Origin: Candidatus Heimdallarchaeota archaeon
GTDB taxonomy: Archaea; Asgardarchaeota; Heimdallarchaeia; JABLTI01
Assembly: GCA_018238155.1 (NCBI GenBank)
Contig: JABCTZ010000037.1
Location: 1 to 64,000 of the forward strand
Length of the DNA: 64,000 nt
Direction: 5' to 3'
Shown here: in pieces, positions 1 to 9,417 of the stretch
Position numbering within the stretch: position 1 is the first letter of the stretch
Layout: every line of letters starts with the position of its first letter
Translations under genes and position numbers: made by a program
The notes under the pieces: generated by a model
The model's input: only the letters and a program-made list of their open reading frames with translations
What the model was told of the DNA's origin: nothing
The model's database searches: none

Positions 1-2752
1 GATTGCTCTAACTTTGGTTACAATTGCTATTGCTAGCAGCTTTTTCTTCTTCGATTCGTTTCAATCACAATTCTCAGTTAATTATATGAATGATAATAGA
101 GCAGAACAAAGTGATATTGTATTATCTTGGGATTTCTCTTATGAAGATTATCTTGGGAACAATAGTGGTTCTATTGACGATTACATATTTGCTAATAACC
201 TAGGTACTGAACTAACAACCCAGCTAAGCTCTTATTTAGGGAATAATTCTATATCAAATGTTTATTCTCAAGAAAGCTCTTATGCTTTTTCTTTTGGTAA
301 AGATGATAATCTCACTTTTACATTAGTCAATGCTAATAATATCAATCTCGAATTACTCGATGAATATTCCGTTGAACAGAACACTAGTATTGATCTACTT
401 GAAGGAGGAATTTTGGTACTCGAGCAATCTGTTGTTGACTATTCATCTTCTGAAGCTGCTCTACTAAATGAGAGTGAAATTTTACTTATGGATGGTCTGA
501 CAGATGTTAGCCAATTCAACTTTACTATTGATTTTCATTCTAAAGTTATCTGGGACATACAAGATTCTGCTCTTTCGAATAAAATTACTAAAATTGTTGG
601 AGTAACTGATTTTGCTGTTGTTGTTTCAGATGACATCTTTGAGGAATACTTACAATTTATCAATTCGGCATCTTCGACATTTGACATATCTGCTTCAATT
701 CATTTTGATCTTGATTATTCAGAAATTAATTTTGAAAACAGAGCTGTACTACAAAATCAGCTTTCACAATTTATTTATTCAACTCAAAATTTTGTTTTAG
801 ATGAATTTTCAACTGATGCTGATTTTTCTTTCGAAACTGTCTTCCTGTCTCTTCTATCAAATCTAGAGAATGTTATTTTCATTATCCAAATACTTGTCTT
901 AGTTTTTACAATACCAACAGTTCTTTTCTCTTTATTGATTCTTTACTTTAGCAATGAATACTTTTTTGCAAAACGCAGCAAACTTTTTTCATTTTATTAT
1001 TCAAAAGGTTCTTCGACTCAGCAGTTATTCTTCTTTGTTTTCACTGAATTTCTTATTTCTACGACTTCAGCACTTATTTCAGGTATTGGATTATCGGTTC
1101 CTTTCACTCTATTAATGATAAAGAATCCAAATTTTGGCTTTGTTCACAATTCTGCTTCTCAACTAAATTTGTCTCTCAATATTTCATATCTCAATATCCT
1201 TTGGATTTCATTAATTATAATTGCGATTGGCTTGTTGGTAATTGTGAATAATATCAAACCAATATTTTCTCTTAGTGGTGATAAGAAGAACCTCGAATCT
1301 GAGGATATTGCTGAACCCAGGACAACAATCTGGAAAAATCTTTACTTTGACTTTCTTCTTCTCTTAGCAGGAGTAAGCATAATAGTGATAGAAAAAGTGC
1401 TTTTCCAAGTTGGACATGATTTCACCACTCAGTTTTTTGTATTCTTCATTGGTATTTTAGTAGTCATTTTCGCTCTCGCATTAGTTCTACTAAGAACATT
1501 ACCAGGTATTCTCTCTTCAGTTGGTAATTATCTGTGGAAATCTTTTGGTGGTATTTCCTCCTTTGCAACCAGATTGTTCAATGTCCGAAAGAAAATATTG
1601 GTAAAAAATATGATTACTTTTGCATTATGTATTTCATATATACTCGTCCTTATTCAAGCAGTTTCTGCAGTAAATCAGTTTAGTACTGAGCAAGCATATT
1701 TTAGTGTAGGTGCTGATGCTAGAATTGATTTCAGTGATGATAGCAATATTACAACAATAATTTCTGCACTACCCTCAAGTATACAGTATTCGGAAATAAC
1801 CAAATTCCATTTGCGAAATTTCCTGACTGGAGATCGATTGGTCTTTCTTGTTATTGATCCGAACACTTTTCTTTCTACTGCTTATTTCAAAGATACTTTT
1901 CTACAAGATAGATCATCTTCAGAAATAGTTGGAAAAATAGACCAAAATCTAACCATTCTCTCTCAACGAGAAATAGCAGAATCGAAATCGTGGCCTCTAG
2001 GGCATAATTATACCCTCACCCTCTCATATGGCAGCACAGATAGACTTTCCCTGGATGTTGTTGACTACTTCAATACTTGGCCATTTTTCATGAATGACAA
2101 TCAACAAGTTGAAGGTATTCCTCTTATTATTGGAAAAGATACATTCAAAGTTCTAAAAGAATATGGGACTGAATTCAGCAATCATCTTCTCTTAGATGTC
2201 CCTGAAACTGAGGATTATGTTCAGATTATGAATAATATAGAAACTGAAGTACTTACCTCTAAAGAAATCCTAGTTAGCATAGATGATGGTTATAATCAAT
2301 TTTGGAGCGAACCTTTCTGGTATATTCTAAATACTTTTGCAGTGATAAATCTCTATCTGATAAGTTTACTATTTATTGTTCTTATAGTTATCACCATAAT
2401 TACATTAGAAAATAATCGAAAAGCGGAAACAGGTATGTTCCTAGCTTTAGGTATTAGAAAGAAACAGATTTTTCTTCTGTCTTTAATTGAACAACTAACT
2501 GTATTAATTCCAGGATTACTTCTCGGAATTGCTATTGGTTTGCCCAGTTCAATTTTCCTAAATAATCAATTGAAAAACAATTTTCCAATCCCTATTAGCA
2601 GTTTAGGTGTTTCTTGGATTGTTAGCATAATACTTCTTGGTATCTTTCTCTTCAATTTGATTTTAGTTACTGGTTCAGCTTTTCGTGCTTCATCTCGAAA
2701 AGTAGCATATTTTATTCAGGAGTTGGAATTACATAATGAGTCTTATGATTGA
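1..2752 (+). CDS. FtsX/MacB-type ABC transporter permease, 5' truncated by window edge
   Basis: The reading frame is open to base 2, so the true start lies upstream; the TTG at 14 sits inside the first membrane helix and is not a convincing start. About 915 residues are visible. The order is an N-terminal helix, an extracytoplasmic region of about 260 residues, a block of three helices (about 285-420), further helices to about 510, a second extracytoplasmic region, and a C-terminal FtsX block with the typical cytoplasmic turn (ENNRKAETGMFLALGIRKKQ). This is the duplicated FtsX layout seen in MacB/LolC-like permeases that move lipids, lipoproteins or peptides or act on the envelope. Two ATPase genes follow directly, the first overlapping by 17 nt, so this is an operon. 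The substrate is unknown. Confidence 0.85.
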   Translation, partial: IALTLVTIAIASSFFFFDSFQSQFSVNYMNDNRAEQSDIVLSWDFSYEDYLGNNSGSIDDYIFANNLGTELTTQLSSYLGNNSISNVYSQESSYAFSFGKDDNLTFTLVNANNINLELLDEYSVEQNTSIDLLEGGILVLEQSVVDYSSSEAALLNESEILLMDGLTDVSQFNFTIDFHSKVIWDIQDSALSNKITKIVGVTDFAVVVSDDIFEEYLQFINSASSTFDISASIHFDLDYSEINFENRAVLQNQLSQFIYSTQNFVLDEFSTDADFSFETVFLSLLSNLENVIFIIQILVLVFTIPTVLFSLLILYFSNEYFFAKRSKLFSFYYSKGSSTQQLFFFVFTEFLISTTSALISGIGLSVPFTLLMIKNPNFGFVHNSASQLNLSLNISYLNILWISLIIIAIGLLVIVNNIKPIFSLSGDKKNLESEDIAEPRTTIWKNLYFDFLLLLAGVSIIVIEKVLFQVGHDFTTQFFVFFIGILVVIFALALVLLRTLPGILSSVGNYLWKSFGGISSFATRLFNVRKKILVKNMITFALCISYILVLIQAVSAVNQFSTEQAYFSVGADARIDFSDDSNITTIISALPSSIQYSEITKFHLRNFLTGDRLVFLVIDPNTFLSTAYFKDTFLQDRSSSEIVGKIDQNLTILSQREIAESKSWPLGHNYTLTLSYGSTDRLSLDVVDYFNTWPFFMNDNQQVEGIPLIIGKDTFKVLKEYGTEFSNHLLLDVPETEDYVQIMNNIETEVLTSKEILVSIDDGYNQFWSEPFWYILNTFAVINLYLISLLFIVLIVITIITLENNRKAETGMFLALGIRKKQIFLLSLIEQLTVLIPGLLLGIAIGLPSSIFLNNQLKNNFPIPISSLGVSWIVSIILLGIFLFNLILVTGSAFRASSRKVAYFIQELELHNESYD

Positions 2753-3680
2753 TTGTCGAAATGTCATAAAAATCTACTATAATAGAACGAAACAGATCAA
2801 AATGGCTGCTCTACGTGGTGTAGAGTTGAAAGTCAAAAAAGGGGAGCTAGTTGCCATTGTAGGTCCATCTGGAGCAGGTAAATCTACACTATTGAAGATT
2901 CTCGGTGCATTGGACTTTCCTTCGAGTGGTACCTTACATGTTGGTGGAAAATTGGTAAATACCTTCACTCAATCACAGATTATTGATTATCATCGCAATT
3001 GGGTAGGATTTGTTTGGCAAGCTCCTCTACGAAATGTTCTCACCAGTGAAAAAGCAATTAACAACGTTCTCCTTCCTATGAAAATAGGTGGAAAATTACC
3101 CAAAAACAAACAGAAAGAACGTGCTCTTGATCTTTTGAAATCTGTCGGTTTAGAACACAGAATAAATCATAAACCTACTCAACTTTCAGGAGGTGAAGTT
3201 CAGCGATTAGGAATTGCTGTTGCTCTTGCAAATGATCCAAAAATTATTTTAATGGATGAACCTACCGGAGAGCTTGACTCTGAAACGACGACTGAAATTT
3301 TTACTTTATTAAAGGAACTGAACAAATTTTTTGATAAAACCATAGTAATTGTTTCTCATGATCGATACGTGGAAAAGAAAGCAGATGTTGTTTATAGAAT
3401 TTCTGATGGGCTTCTCTTAAACATTGATCTTGCACGATCAATTGAAGTAACAGACTCAAAAGAACAAGTTAGCTATGTCGATGAATTTGGTCTATTACGA
3501 ATTCCATTACATTTCTTAAAGGATACAGGAATTCAAAACTATGTTAAAATCAAAAGTGCTTCTGATAGAATAGAAATACTTCCACATGTTCAAGAAGCAG
3601 CAGTAAGTGATGTTATTGTTAAAGAAACTAAAAAGGAATCTAAGGGTAAAAACTCAAAGGAAGATAGGAGTGGAAAATAA
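2736..3680 (+). CDS. ABC transporter ATP-binding protein (LolD/MacB-like) with basic C-terminal extension
   Basis: A 314-residue ATPase powering the upstream FtsX permease. Visible motifs are Walker A GPSGAGKST (43-51), Q-loop glutamine in FVWQAP (about 95), signature LSGGE (150-154), Walker B ILMDEP (171-176) and the switch histidine in VSHD. After the ABC fold, about 85 extra residues end in a lysine-rich tail; LolD-type ATPases normally stop near 230, so the tail is additional. The ATG overlaps the permease by 17 nt, and GGAGTTGG lies upstream inside the permease gene. The stop overlaps the next ATG by one base, implying translational coupling. Confidence 0.92.
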   Translation: MSLMIDCRNVIKIYYNRTKQIKMAALRGVELKVKKGELVAIVGPSGAGKSTLLKILGALDFPSSGTLHVGGKLVNTFTQSQIIDYHRNWVGFVWQAPLRNVLTSEKAINNVLLPMKIGGKLPKNKQKERALDLLKSVGLEHRINHKPTQLSGGEVQRLGIAVALANDPKIILMDEPTGELDSETTTEIFTLLKELNKFFDKTIVIVSHDRYVEKKADVVYRISDGLLLNIDLARSIEVTDSKEQVSYVDEFGLLRIPLHFLKDTGIQNYVKIKSASDRIEILPHVQEAAVSDVIVKETKKESKGKNSKEDRSGK

Positions 3681-4378
3681 TGTCAATAAAACAATCAAAA
3701 GAGATTAGAAAAATAATTCGGTGCACAGACTTAACTAAGGAATACCAATTTGGTTCTGAAGTAATCCATGCCCTACAAAAGATAAATCTAGAAATTATTG
3801 AAGGAGAATTTGTTGCAGTTATGGGGAAGAGTGGTAGTGGTAAAACCACATTAATAAATATACTAGCTGGGTTACTATCAGCTTCTTCTGGAGAAGTAGT
3901 CATTGATGAGCAATCTTTACTAAATATGTCCACTGATCAATTAAGCCTCTTGCGTAGAAAAACTATAGGAATAGTTTTTCAAATGTTCAATTTACATCCT
4001 GGGTTAACTGTACTAGAAAATGTAGAATTACCTCTATTATTTAATGACATCGATAAAGATAAACGAAGGGCTGCCGCTCAAGAAATATTGACTTTCTTGC
4101 AGCTTGAGGATTACATAGATAACTATCCTGATGAATTGAGTGGTGGAGAAAAACAAAGAGTAGCTATTGCTCGAGCTTTAATCAATGAACCAAAAATACT
4201 TCTTGCAGATGAACCAACTGGAAATCTAAATTCATTACTTGCCAAAGAAATTGTTACGCTTTTCAAAAAAATAAATAAAGAAAAAGGTTTAACAATCATT
4301 TTTGTTACCCATGATGAGTCCTTATTTGATGATGATATGCGTTTAGTAAAGCTCAAAGATGGTAGATTATTGAATTGA
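3680..4378 (+). CDS. ABC transporter ATP-binding protein, LolD/MacB family
   Basis: A 232-residue compact ATPase with Walker A GKSGSGKTT (49-57), signature LSGGE (153-157), Walker B ILLADEP (173-179) and the GNLNS motif typical of the LolD/MacB group that pairs with FtsX-fold permeases. A good ribosome site (AGGAGTGG) precedes the ATG. With the differing ATPase just upstream, the most economical reading is a heterodimeric ATPase serving one permease. Genes 1, 2736 and 3680 form one transcription unit; about 190 non-coding bases follow. Confidence 0.93.
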   Translation: MSIKQSKEIRKIIRCTDLTKEYQFGSEVIHALQKINLEIIEGEFVAVMGKSGSGKTTLINILAGLLSASSGEVVIDEQSLLNMSTDQLSLLRRKTIGIVFQMFNLHPGLTVLENVELPLLFNDIDKDKRRAAAQEILTFLQLEDYIDNYPDELSGGEKQRVAIARALINEPKILLADEPTGNLNSLLAKEIVTLFKKINKEKGLTIIFVTHDESLFDDDMRLVKLKDGRLLN

Positions 4379-4568
4379 AAGAGTCCTCTCAAATTAATAT
4401 CTGTATAACTAAATTTTGACTTAAAATGCTATTTCTTAAGAAAACTATATTAATTCTTTTCCTTTCGTAGAAAGTATTCCCATCTATAGTATAATTACAG
4501 CTATTCGAATCTTGCTATTTCAATCTTTGAAAGTATTTTTACTAAATGAACTTAGGTTTTGATTAATT

Positions 4569-5438
4569 ATGGCTAAGAAAAAGTTAGGAATAGTAGCAGA
4601 TTCAACATGTGATTTACATCCAGATTATATTAAAAAATATAATATTGGTATTGTCCCTTTGAAAATTATTTTTGATGATGAAGTTAGGTATCAAGGTCTT
4701 GATATTACTAATGATGAATATTATCAGCGATTGATTGCCGGTGAAATGCCTACAACGGGTGCACCTGCACCAAAATTCTTCAAAGAAGCAATTGATAAAG
4801 CATTGGAAGAATATGAACAAGTACTAGTTTTTTGTATCGGCAATAAACTTAGTGCAACATACTCCACAGCTGTTATGGTTAAAAAACAATTTTTCGATGA
4901 AAGAGTAACTATTATTGATACAAACACTTTGTCAGTTACGATCAGTTTAATTCTCTTACCTGTAGCAAGGATGGTAGCTGATGGTGCATCCAAAGAGAAA
5001 GTACTAACTTTCGTTAACAAGACAATTCCTCATACACAAGTATTTGGAGGAGCTGCAACATTGAAGTATCTCCATAAAGGAGGTCGTCTTAGTAGAGCCT
5101 CCTACATGATAGGATCTTTACTAAATTTTAAACCTTTAATTAGTGTAGATGATGGATTAATTGTTTCACCTGGAAAAGTTCGTGGAACGAATAATCTAAT
5201 GGAACACATGAAAACTGTAGCTAATAAAATCGCTGAAAATCGTTTGTCAGAGCTAGTAATTGTTGGTCATTGTGCTAATTTAGAGAAAGCAGAAGAAGCG
5301 GCTGAATATTTGAAAGGATTACCTAATGCACCCAAAGAAGTAATAGTGTGGGAAATTGGTCCGGTAATTGGAACACATTTAGGACCTGGTACCATAGGAA
5401 TTGTTTGGGTAGGCGAATTCAAAGAAGAATGGTTGTAA
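4569..5438 (+). CDS. DegV family fatty-acid-binding protein
   Basis: 289 residues, the usual DegV length. The N-terminal start GIVADSTCDL and the TTGAPAP loop (residues 57-63) correspond to DegV lipid-head-group contact sites (the TSQPS-like loop), and the family's GAATLKYLHKGGRLS motif lies near 160. DegV/FakB proteins hold a fatty acid between two alpha/beta domains; in Firmicutes FakB presents it to the kinase FakA. No FakA is nearby, and archaea have isoprenoid membranes, so the ligand here is open. Cytosolic, no signal peptide. It stands alone between the ABC operon and srp54. Confidence 0.88.
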   Translation: MAKKKLGIVADSTCDLHPDYIKKYNIGIVPLKIIFDDEVRYQGLDITNDEYYQRLIAGEMPTTGAPAPKFFKEAIDKALEEYEQVLVFCIGNKLSATYSTAVMVKKQFFDERVTIIDTNTLSVTISLILLPVARMVADGASKEKVLTFVNKTIPHTQVFGGAATLKYLHKGGRLSRASYMIGSLLNFKPLISVDDGLIVSPGKVRGTNNLMEHMKTVANKIAENRLSELVIVGHCANLEKAEEAAEYLKGLPNAPKEVIVWEIGPVIGTHLGPGTIGIVWVGEFKEEWL

Positions 5439-5480
5439 ATTAAGATTAATCTTTGGATTTTCGAATTAAAATAAAACAAA

Positions 5481-5521
5481 AAAGGATAATTTTGTGCTAA
5501 ACACACAATAATTATTCCTTT
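5481..5521. repeat. Imperfect hairpin between degV and srp54
   Basis: AAAGGATAAT (5481-5490) pairs with ATTATTCCTTT (5511-5521) with one bulged T, and TTGTG (5492-5496) pairs with CACAA (5504-5508). It could act as a terminator or RNA-processing element after degV. The sequence resembles part of the hairpin at 18811-18861. Confidence 0.5.
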
Positions 5522-5630
5522 AAATAGTAAGCTTTTTTTACCAAGCGAACCGAGTCAATTTATAGTGAAACTGTTATTAGATGATTGTTTCAAGCTTATT
5601 GCTTTAGACAATATCCTCTAAGTAAACGAT

Positions 5631-7037
5631 TTGGTGAATAATTTGGTATTAGGAAAATTAGGTTCTTCAATAACTTCTGCTTTGAAGAAGATAGTTGGAG
5701 CTGGGACAGTTGATGCTACTCTTATTCGAGAATTAAAGAATGAGCTCTTAAAAGCTCTTCTCGAAGCTGATGTGAAGCTTGAAATTGCCTTAGAAGTCAC
5801 TGAGAAGGTAGAGAAAAAGGCACTCAAAGATGATCTTCCTCCGGGCATTCCCCGCCAAAAACATGTTGTATCTATTGTACATGATGAGCTTGTTCAGATT
5901 TTGGGTGGCAAGGGACAGAAATTAAAGATAACTCCCGGCAAACTTAACGTGTTACTTTTTGTTGGTATACAAGGTTCAGGCAAAACTACTGTCGTAGGAA
6001 AATTAGGCAATTGGTTAAACAAGCGTGGTATGAAGCCAGCTATGGTTTGTGCTGATACAGATCGACCAGGTGCTTACGAGCAACTAGTTCAACTCGGAGA
6101 ACAAATCAATGTTCCTGTCTATGGTGAGCCAAAAGAAAAAAATGCTGTTAAAATTGCTCGCGATGGTGTTACTCATTTCCAAAAATCAAAAGAAGTCATT
6201 TTAGTTGACACTGCAGGTCGTCATAAAGAAGAGAAAGCCATGTTAAAAGAAATGGCTAAAATTGCCAAAATGGTTAAACCCGATGAAATAATTCTCGTAA
6301 TTGATGGAACATTAGGTCAACAAGCATTTGATCAAGCACTTGCCTTTGCCACAACAACTAAAATTGGAAGTATAATAGTTACAAAACTTGATGGTTCAGC
6401 AAAAGGTGGAGGAGCTCTAAGTGCTTGCGCAGCAACAAAAGCACCAATAAAATATCTAGGTGTTGGAGAAAAAGTTGGTGATTTAGAACGGTTTGATGCT
6501 ACTGGTTTTGTTGGTAGGTTACTCAATATGGGTGATATTGAAGCTTTAATTGAAAGTGTTCAAGCTGCTGAAATTGAACCAGATGAAGAAATGGCTAAAG
6601 CATTCCTCACAGGCAAATTTACCTTACGAGATATGTATGCCCAAATGCAAAATATTGGCAAAATGGGTTCTATGTCCAAAATTCTCTCTTTCCTTCCAGG
6701 TTTCTCTACAGGATTACCAGATGGACTTGAAGATACTTCAGAAGAAAATATGAAAAAATTCATGTGCATGATGGAATCTATGACAGCAGAAGAACTCGAT
6801 GATCCTTCTGTTATTAGAAGCACTAGAATTCAACGTATTGCTCGTGGCTCTGGAACTGACCCAAAAGATATCAAACAACTAATGAAGCAATTCAATCAAA
6901 TGAAAAAAATGATGAAGGGTATGAAGAAAGGAATGGGACGAAGAGGAGGCAAAATGCCAAATATGACAGATTTAGCAGGGATGCAGGGTGTTACTGGTAA
7001 ACCTTCTACAAAAATCACTAGAGGTAAGAAAAGATAG
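5631..7037 (+). CDS. srp54: Signal recognition particle protein SRP54
   Basis: 468 residues, full archaeal length. The N domain covers about 1-95; the G domain follows with GIQGSGKT (112-119), DTAGR (193-197) and TKLD (251-254). The methionine-rich M domain runs from about 325 and ends in a Met/Lys/Gly-rich tail (MKKMMKGMKKGMGRRGG), which binds SRP RNA and signal sequences. This GTPase targets nascent membrane and secreted proteins together with its receptor FtsY. The start is TTG at 5631 or GTG at 5634; there is no strong ribosome site to decide. The trmY-like gene follows after 56 bases, probably co-transcribed. No SRP RNA was recognised in the window. Confidence 0.97.
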   Translation: MVNNLVLGKLGSSITSALKKIVGAGTVDATLIRELKNELLKALLEADVKLEIALEVTEKVEKKALKDDLPPGIPRQKHVVSIVHDELVQILGGKGQKLKITPGKLNVLLFVGIQGSGKTTVVGKLGNWLNKRGMKPAMVCADTDRPGAYEQLVQLGEQINVPVYGEPKEKNAVKIARDGVTHFQKSKEVILVDTAGRHKEEKAMLKEMAKIAKMVKPDEIILVIDGTLGQQAFDQALAFATTTKIGSIIVTKLDGSAKGGGALSACAATKAPIKYLGVGEKVGDLERFDATGFVGRLLNMGDIEALIESVQAAEIEPDEEMAKAFLTGKFTLRDMYAQMQNIGKMGSMSKILSFLPGFSTGLPDGLEDTSEENMKKFMCMMESMTAEELDDPSVIRSTRIQRIARGSGTDPKDIKQLMKQFNQMKKMMKGMKKGMGRRGGKMPNMTDLAGMQGVTGKPSTKITRGKKR

Positions 7038-7081
7038 GTCATCTATCTACCTCTTACATTTTCTATTGAAAGAAGTTTTTT

Positions 7082-7087
7082 GGAGGG
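7082..7087 (+). promoter_or_regulatory. Shine-Dalgarno GGAGGG fixing a TTG start
   Basis: GGAGGG lies six bases upstream of the TTG at 7094 and supports TTG as the start of the TrmY-like gene. It is one of several cases showing that this organism uses TTG starts with ribosome binding sites. Confidence 0.75.
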
Positions 7088-7093
7088 AAAGAA

Positions 7094-7765
7094 TTGTATA
7101 GGATTTTTCTAATCAAAATTCAGAAGTTTAAGTATGAGAAAAGAGATCTTAATCTTCCCTTCTCACAAAAACGTATCATTATTGGTTTTTTATCTCGAAT
7201 GGTTACAAATGCTATTTTTCTTTCCCATTCTTTGAGAAAGAAAGTAATTGTTAGATTAGCAATTGAAGAACCAGTTCCTCATATAATTCAAATTCAAACT
7301 GATAAAATAAGATATCTTGGACCTGATGAAAGAAGTTTCGCCTCAATAATCCTAAAAGCAGAAAGAAAAATAATAGAACAAAAAATTAATTCACCTAATG
7401 ATCACTGGTTTCAACCCAATCCTGGATTATTTGCAAAAATAACTGATGATTGGTTAATTGATTTGGACCTCTATTTAAATGAGCCAATTGGATTTATTCA
7501 ATTCAATTATAATTCCACAAATGGAGAGAACATAGTTCAAGAAACAATTGATTTTTCATTTAGAGGTTTTGAAGAAAAAATAAACTCTTTTTGTGAAAAG
7601 TTCAATTCAAATATATTTGTTTTTAATTTAACAAAAGGAGCAATAGATTGGTGTGAACCTCCACTACCATTAAACACTGTCCCACATCACATACAGATAC
7701 CAAAAATAGTAAATCCGCCAAAAATAGTAGGATTAATAAATATTATACTGGATGAAATAAAATAG
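7094..7765 (+). CDS. trmY: TrmY-like tRNA pseudouridine(54) N1-methyltransferase (SPOUT), divergent C-terminus
   Basis: 223 residues. Residues 20-120 match the TrmY (DUF358) family well: NAIFLSHSLRKKV (39-51), RYLGPDERS (73-81) and NPGLF. In archaea TrmY methylates N1 of pseudouridine 54 in the tRNA T-loop. The C-terminal SAM-binding knot is unusual: the GDHxG loop expected from characterised TrmY reads DFSFRGF here, and the SLSP/SLGP loop is not recognisable. Family membership is clear; methyltransferase activity is not assured. The stop lies inside a hairpin shared with the convergent DUF655 gene. Confidence 0.75.
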   Translation: MYRIFLIKIQKFKYEKRDLNLPFSQKRIIIGFLSRMVTNAIFLSHSLRKKVIVRLAIEEPVPHIIQIQTDKIRYLGPDERSFASIILKAERKIIEQKINSPNDHWFQPNPGLFAKITDDWLIDLDLYLNEPIGFIQFNYNSTNGENIVQETIDFSFRGFEEKINSFCEKFNSNIFVFNLTKGAIDWCEPPLPLNTVPHHIQIPKIVNPPKIVGLINIILDEIK

Positions 7766-7785
7766 AAACCAAATATCATGGTTTC
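7765..7785. terminator. Hairpin between convergent trmY and DUF655 genes
   Basis: GAAACC (7765-7770) and GGTTTC (7780-7785) form a six-base stem in the ten-base gap between two convergent stops. Its position suggests a bidirectional 3'-end element. Confidence 0.4.
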
Positions 7786-8438
7786 CTAGAGAATAAACGA
7801 TATTTTTCCTCAGGATTGGTTAACTCGCGCATTATTCGTGCAATAATTAATTTCTTTGGATCAGAAACTTTTGTTCTTGAAGCAATGTCCTCAAAAGAGG
7901 TGAAATTCACTCTATTTCGTTCAGCTATCAAATTCTCAAGATGGGTCGTACCGATACCTGGAAGCAATTTGAATGCATGCATTCTTGAGGTCACAAGTGA
8001 AGCTTTGTTGAACCAATTAACAAATCGAAATTCTTGTTTTGTAACGATTTCCATTAAACAATCATCAAGAATCTTTTCAGAAGAGTTAGCTAAATCATTA
8101 TATCCAATTCTTCGTTTAATTCGAGTAATTAATTTGCGATTGTCCTTTCCAATTCCAATTCTATAAAGAGGTTTGATATGTACTCCTCTCTTTGGACTTA
8201 ACTCCAACAGAGTAAACCAGATCTCACCTATCGCTTGAACAACGGGTTCTCGACTATTGAATGGATTTGGATCTGTTGGGCTGCCTTCTGATAAATAAGC
8301 TAGTGCCCAAGCAAATTCTTCATATTTTCTTTGTCGGTCACCAGTAGCATCCTGTCTACTTTGAGCTGGATTGTTACTTGATCTATTGCGATTGTTGCTG
8401 TAAGAGCGATTTTGGTTTTGATTTGTTCTTTCGGGCAT
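7776..8438 (-). CDS. DUF655 family protein (helix-hairpin-helix, rpl21e-rpo4 cluster)
   Basis: About 220 residues. A polar Asn/Arg/Gln-rich N-terminus (about 40 residues) precedes the DUF655 fold, which begins at KYEEFAWALAYLSEG. A helix-hairpin-helix segment (LLPGIGTTHLENLIAER) near residues 160-180 suggests nucleic-acid binding. In most archaea this gene follows rpl21e and rpo4, exactly as here, and is presumed to act in RNA metabolism; its molecular role is unknown. I chose the ATG at 8438 because GGTGGG (8444-8449) sits five bases upstream; an in-frame ATG at 8462 would add eight residues. The ksgA gene that often follows is absent, replaced by convergent trmY. Confidence 0.85.
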   Translation of the reverse strand: MPERTNQNQNRSYSNNRNRSSNNPAQSRQDATGDRQRKYEEFAWALAYLSEGSPTDPNPFNSREPVVQAIGEIWFTLLELSPKRGVHIKPLYRIGIGKDNRKLITRIKRRIGYNDLANSSEKILDDCLMEIVTKQEFRFVNWFNKASLVTSRMHAFKLLPGIGTTHLENLIAERNRVNFTSFEDIASRTKVSDPKKLIIARIMRELTNPEEKYRLFSRKP

Positions 8439-8699
8439 CATAACCCACCATTTATTATTCATTCGTTGGAAATGTTTGATTGTTTATCAATAAACTATTT
8501 CCATTTCAATTATTTTAATGTGATTCTTATTACTTTGTTTATTGTATAGATATTCCATTAATTTAAACTGTTCTCTAATTCCTTATCTAAAATTCTTTAA
8601 ACTCTGACTTAATTTAGTCACAAATTAGCACTTGGAATTTTTCGTAGCAAAGAGATAAAATAAGAAGAAAGTGAAAAGCTATTGATTTGCTAAATAATT

Positions 8700-9026
8700 T
8701 TACTCTCTCAATAGATCAAGCAATTTTCCGGTTTCTTCTGTTGTGAAAACTCTAGATGCATCTTGAATAAAAACTCGCAATTCATCAATGGTCTCAGGCA
8801 AAAAGTTTACTATTGTAATAGCAATATCTTCGCTCAGCTCGAATTCAGCTATTATTTTTTTAACTAAGGTTTTAGCCTGACGTCCTGTAACTTGTGCGGA
8901 TCTTTGGGCGTGTTCTAATGCAATTCTTTGCAAGTAATTTAATTCTCCATCTTTCTTTCTCTTGTTGAAGATACTTACAACTTCTGGGAGTGAAACGGGA
9001 ATTTTATTGAGAGTTTCTTTGGGCAC
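8700..9026 (-). CDS. rpo4: DNA-directed RNA polymerase subunit Rpo4 (RpoF)
   Basis: 108 residues, typical of archaeal Rpo4/RpoF, the counterpart of eukaryotic Rpb4. It pairs with Rpo7 to form the RNA polymerase stalk. The helical C-terminal HRDC-like part includes the LPETIDELRVF segment characteristic of the family. It lies between rpl21e (42 bases upstream) and DUF655, the conserved archaeal order, so one transcript is likely. Rpo7 is not in the window. Confidence 0.93.
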   Translation of the reverse strand: MPKETLNKIPVSLPEVVSIFNKRKKDGELNYLQRIALEHAQRSAQVTGRQAKTLVKKIIAEFELSEDIAITIVNFLPETIDELRVFIQDASRVFTTEETGKLLDLLRE

Positions 9027-9067
9027 AGTAATTCACCTAACAAAGTATTATTCACTTAACTATAAGT

Positions 9068-9364
9068 CTATTTCTGCATTGCAATATAGACATGTTCGGG
9101 TCTAGCAATAATATCTTTGGTCATGTTTCCAACCTTAATTTTGATTACATATGCTCTACCACGGACTTCAGAAATGACACCGAATTTACCTTGATAGCGT
9201 CTGTGTGGCATTCCTTTTTGAATGGCGGAATCAATTTTAATAACAACTTGATCCCCAACATTGTATTTAATTAGTAATCTACCTAAAGGTTGTATACCTC
9301 TCTTTCTAGGAGATTTTGTAAATAATCTTCTTGTACTATGTCTGTATCCTTTTGAATTTGGCAT
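9068..9364 (-). CDS. rpl21e: 50S ribosomal protein L21e
   Basis: 98 residues, standard length. The N-terminus MPNSKGYRHSTRRLF and the KOW/SH3-like core GDQVVIKIDSAIQKGMPHRR followed by YQGKFG are diagnostic for eL21. It is a structural component of the large ribosomal subunit and heads the rpl21e-rpo4-DUF655 cluster. Confidence 0.97.
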   Translation of the reverse strand: MPNSKGYRHSTRRLFTKSPRKRGIQPLGRLLIKYNVGDQVVIKIDSAIQKGMPHRRYQGKFGVISEVRGRAYVIKIKVGNMTKDIIARPEHVYIAMQK

Positions 9365-9417
9365 AATTTATCACGACGCTGAGTTTTTTCCTTATTCATG
9401 AGTTGTTGAGAATAGCT

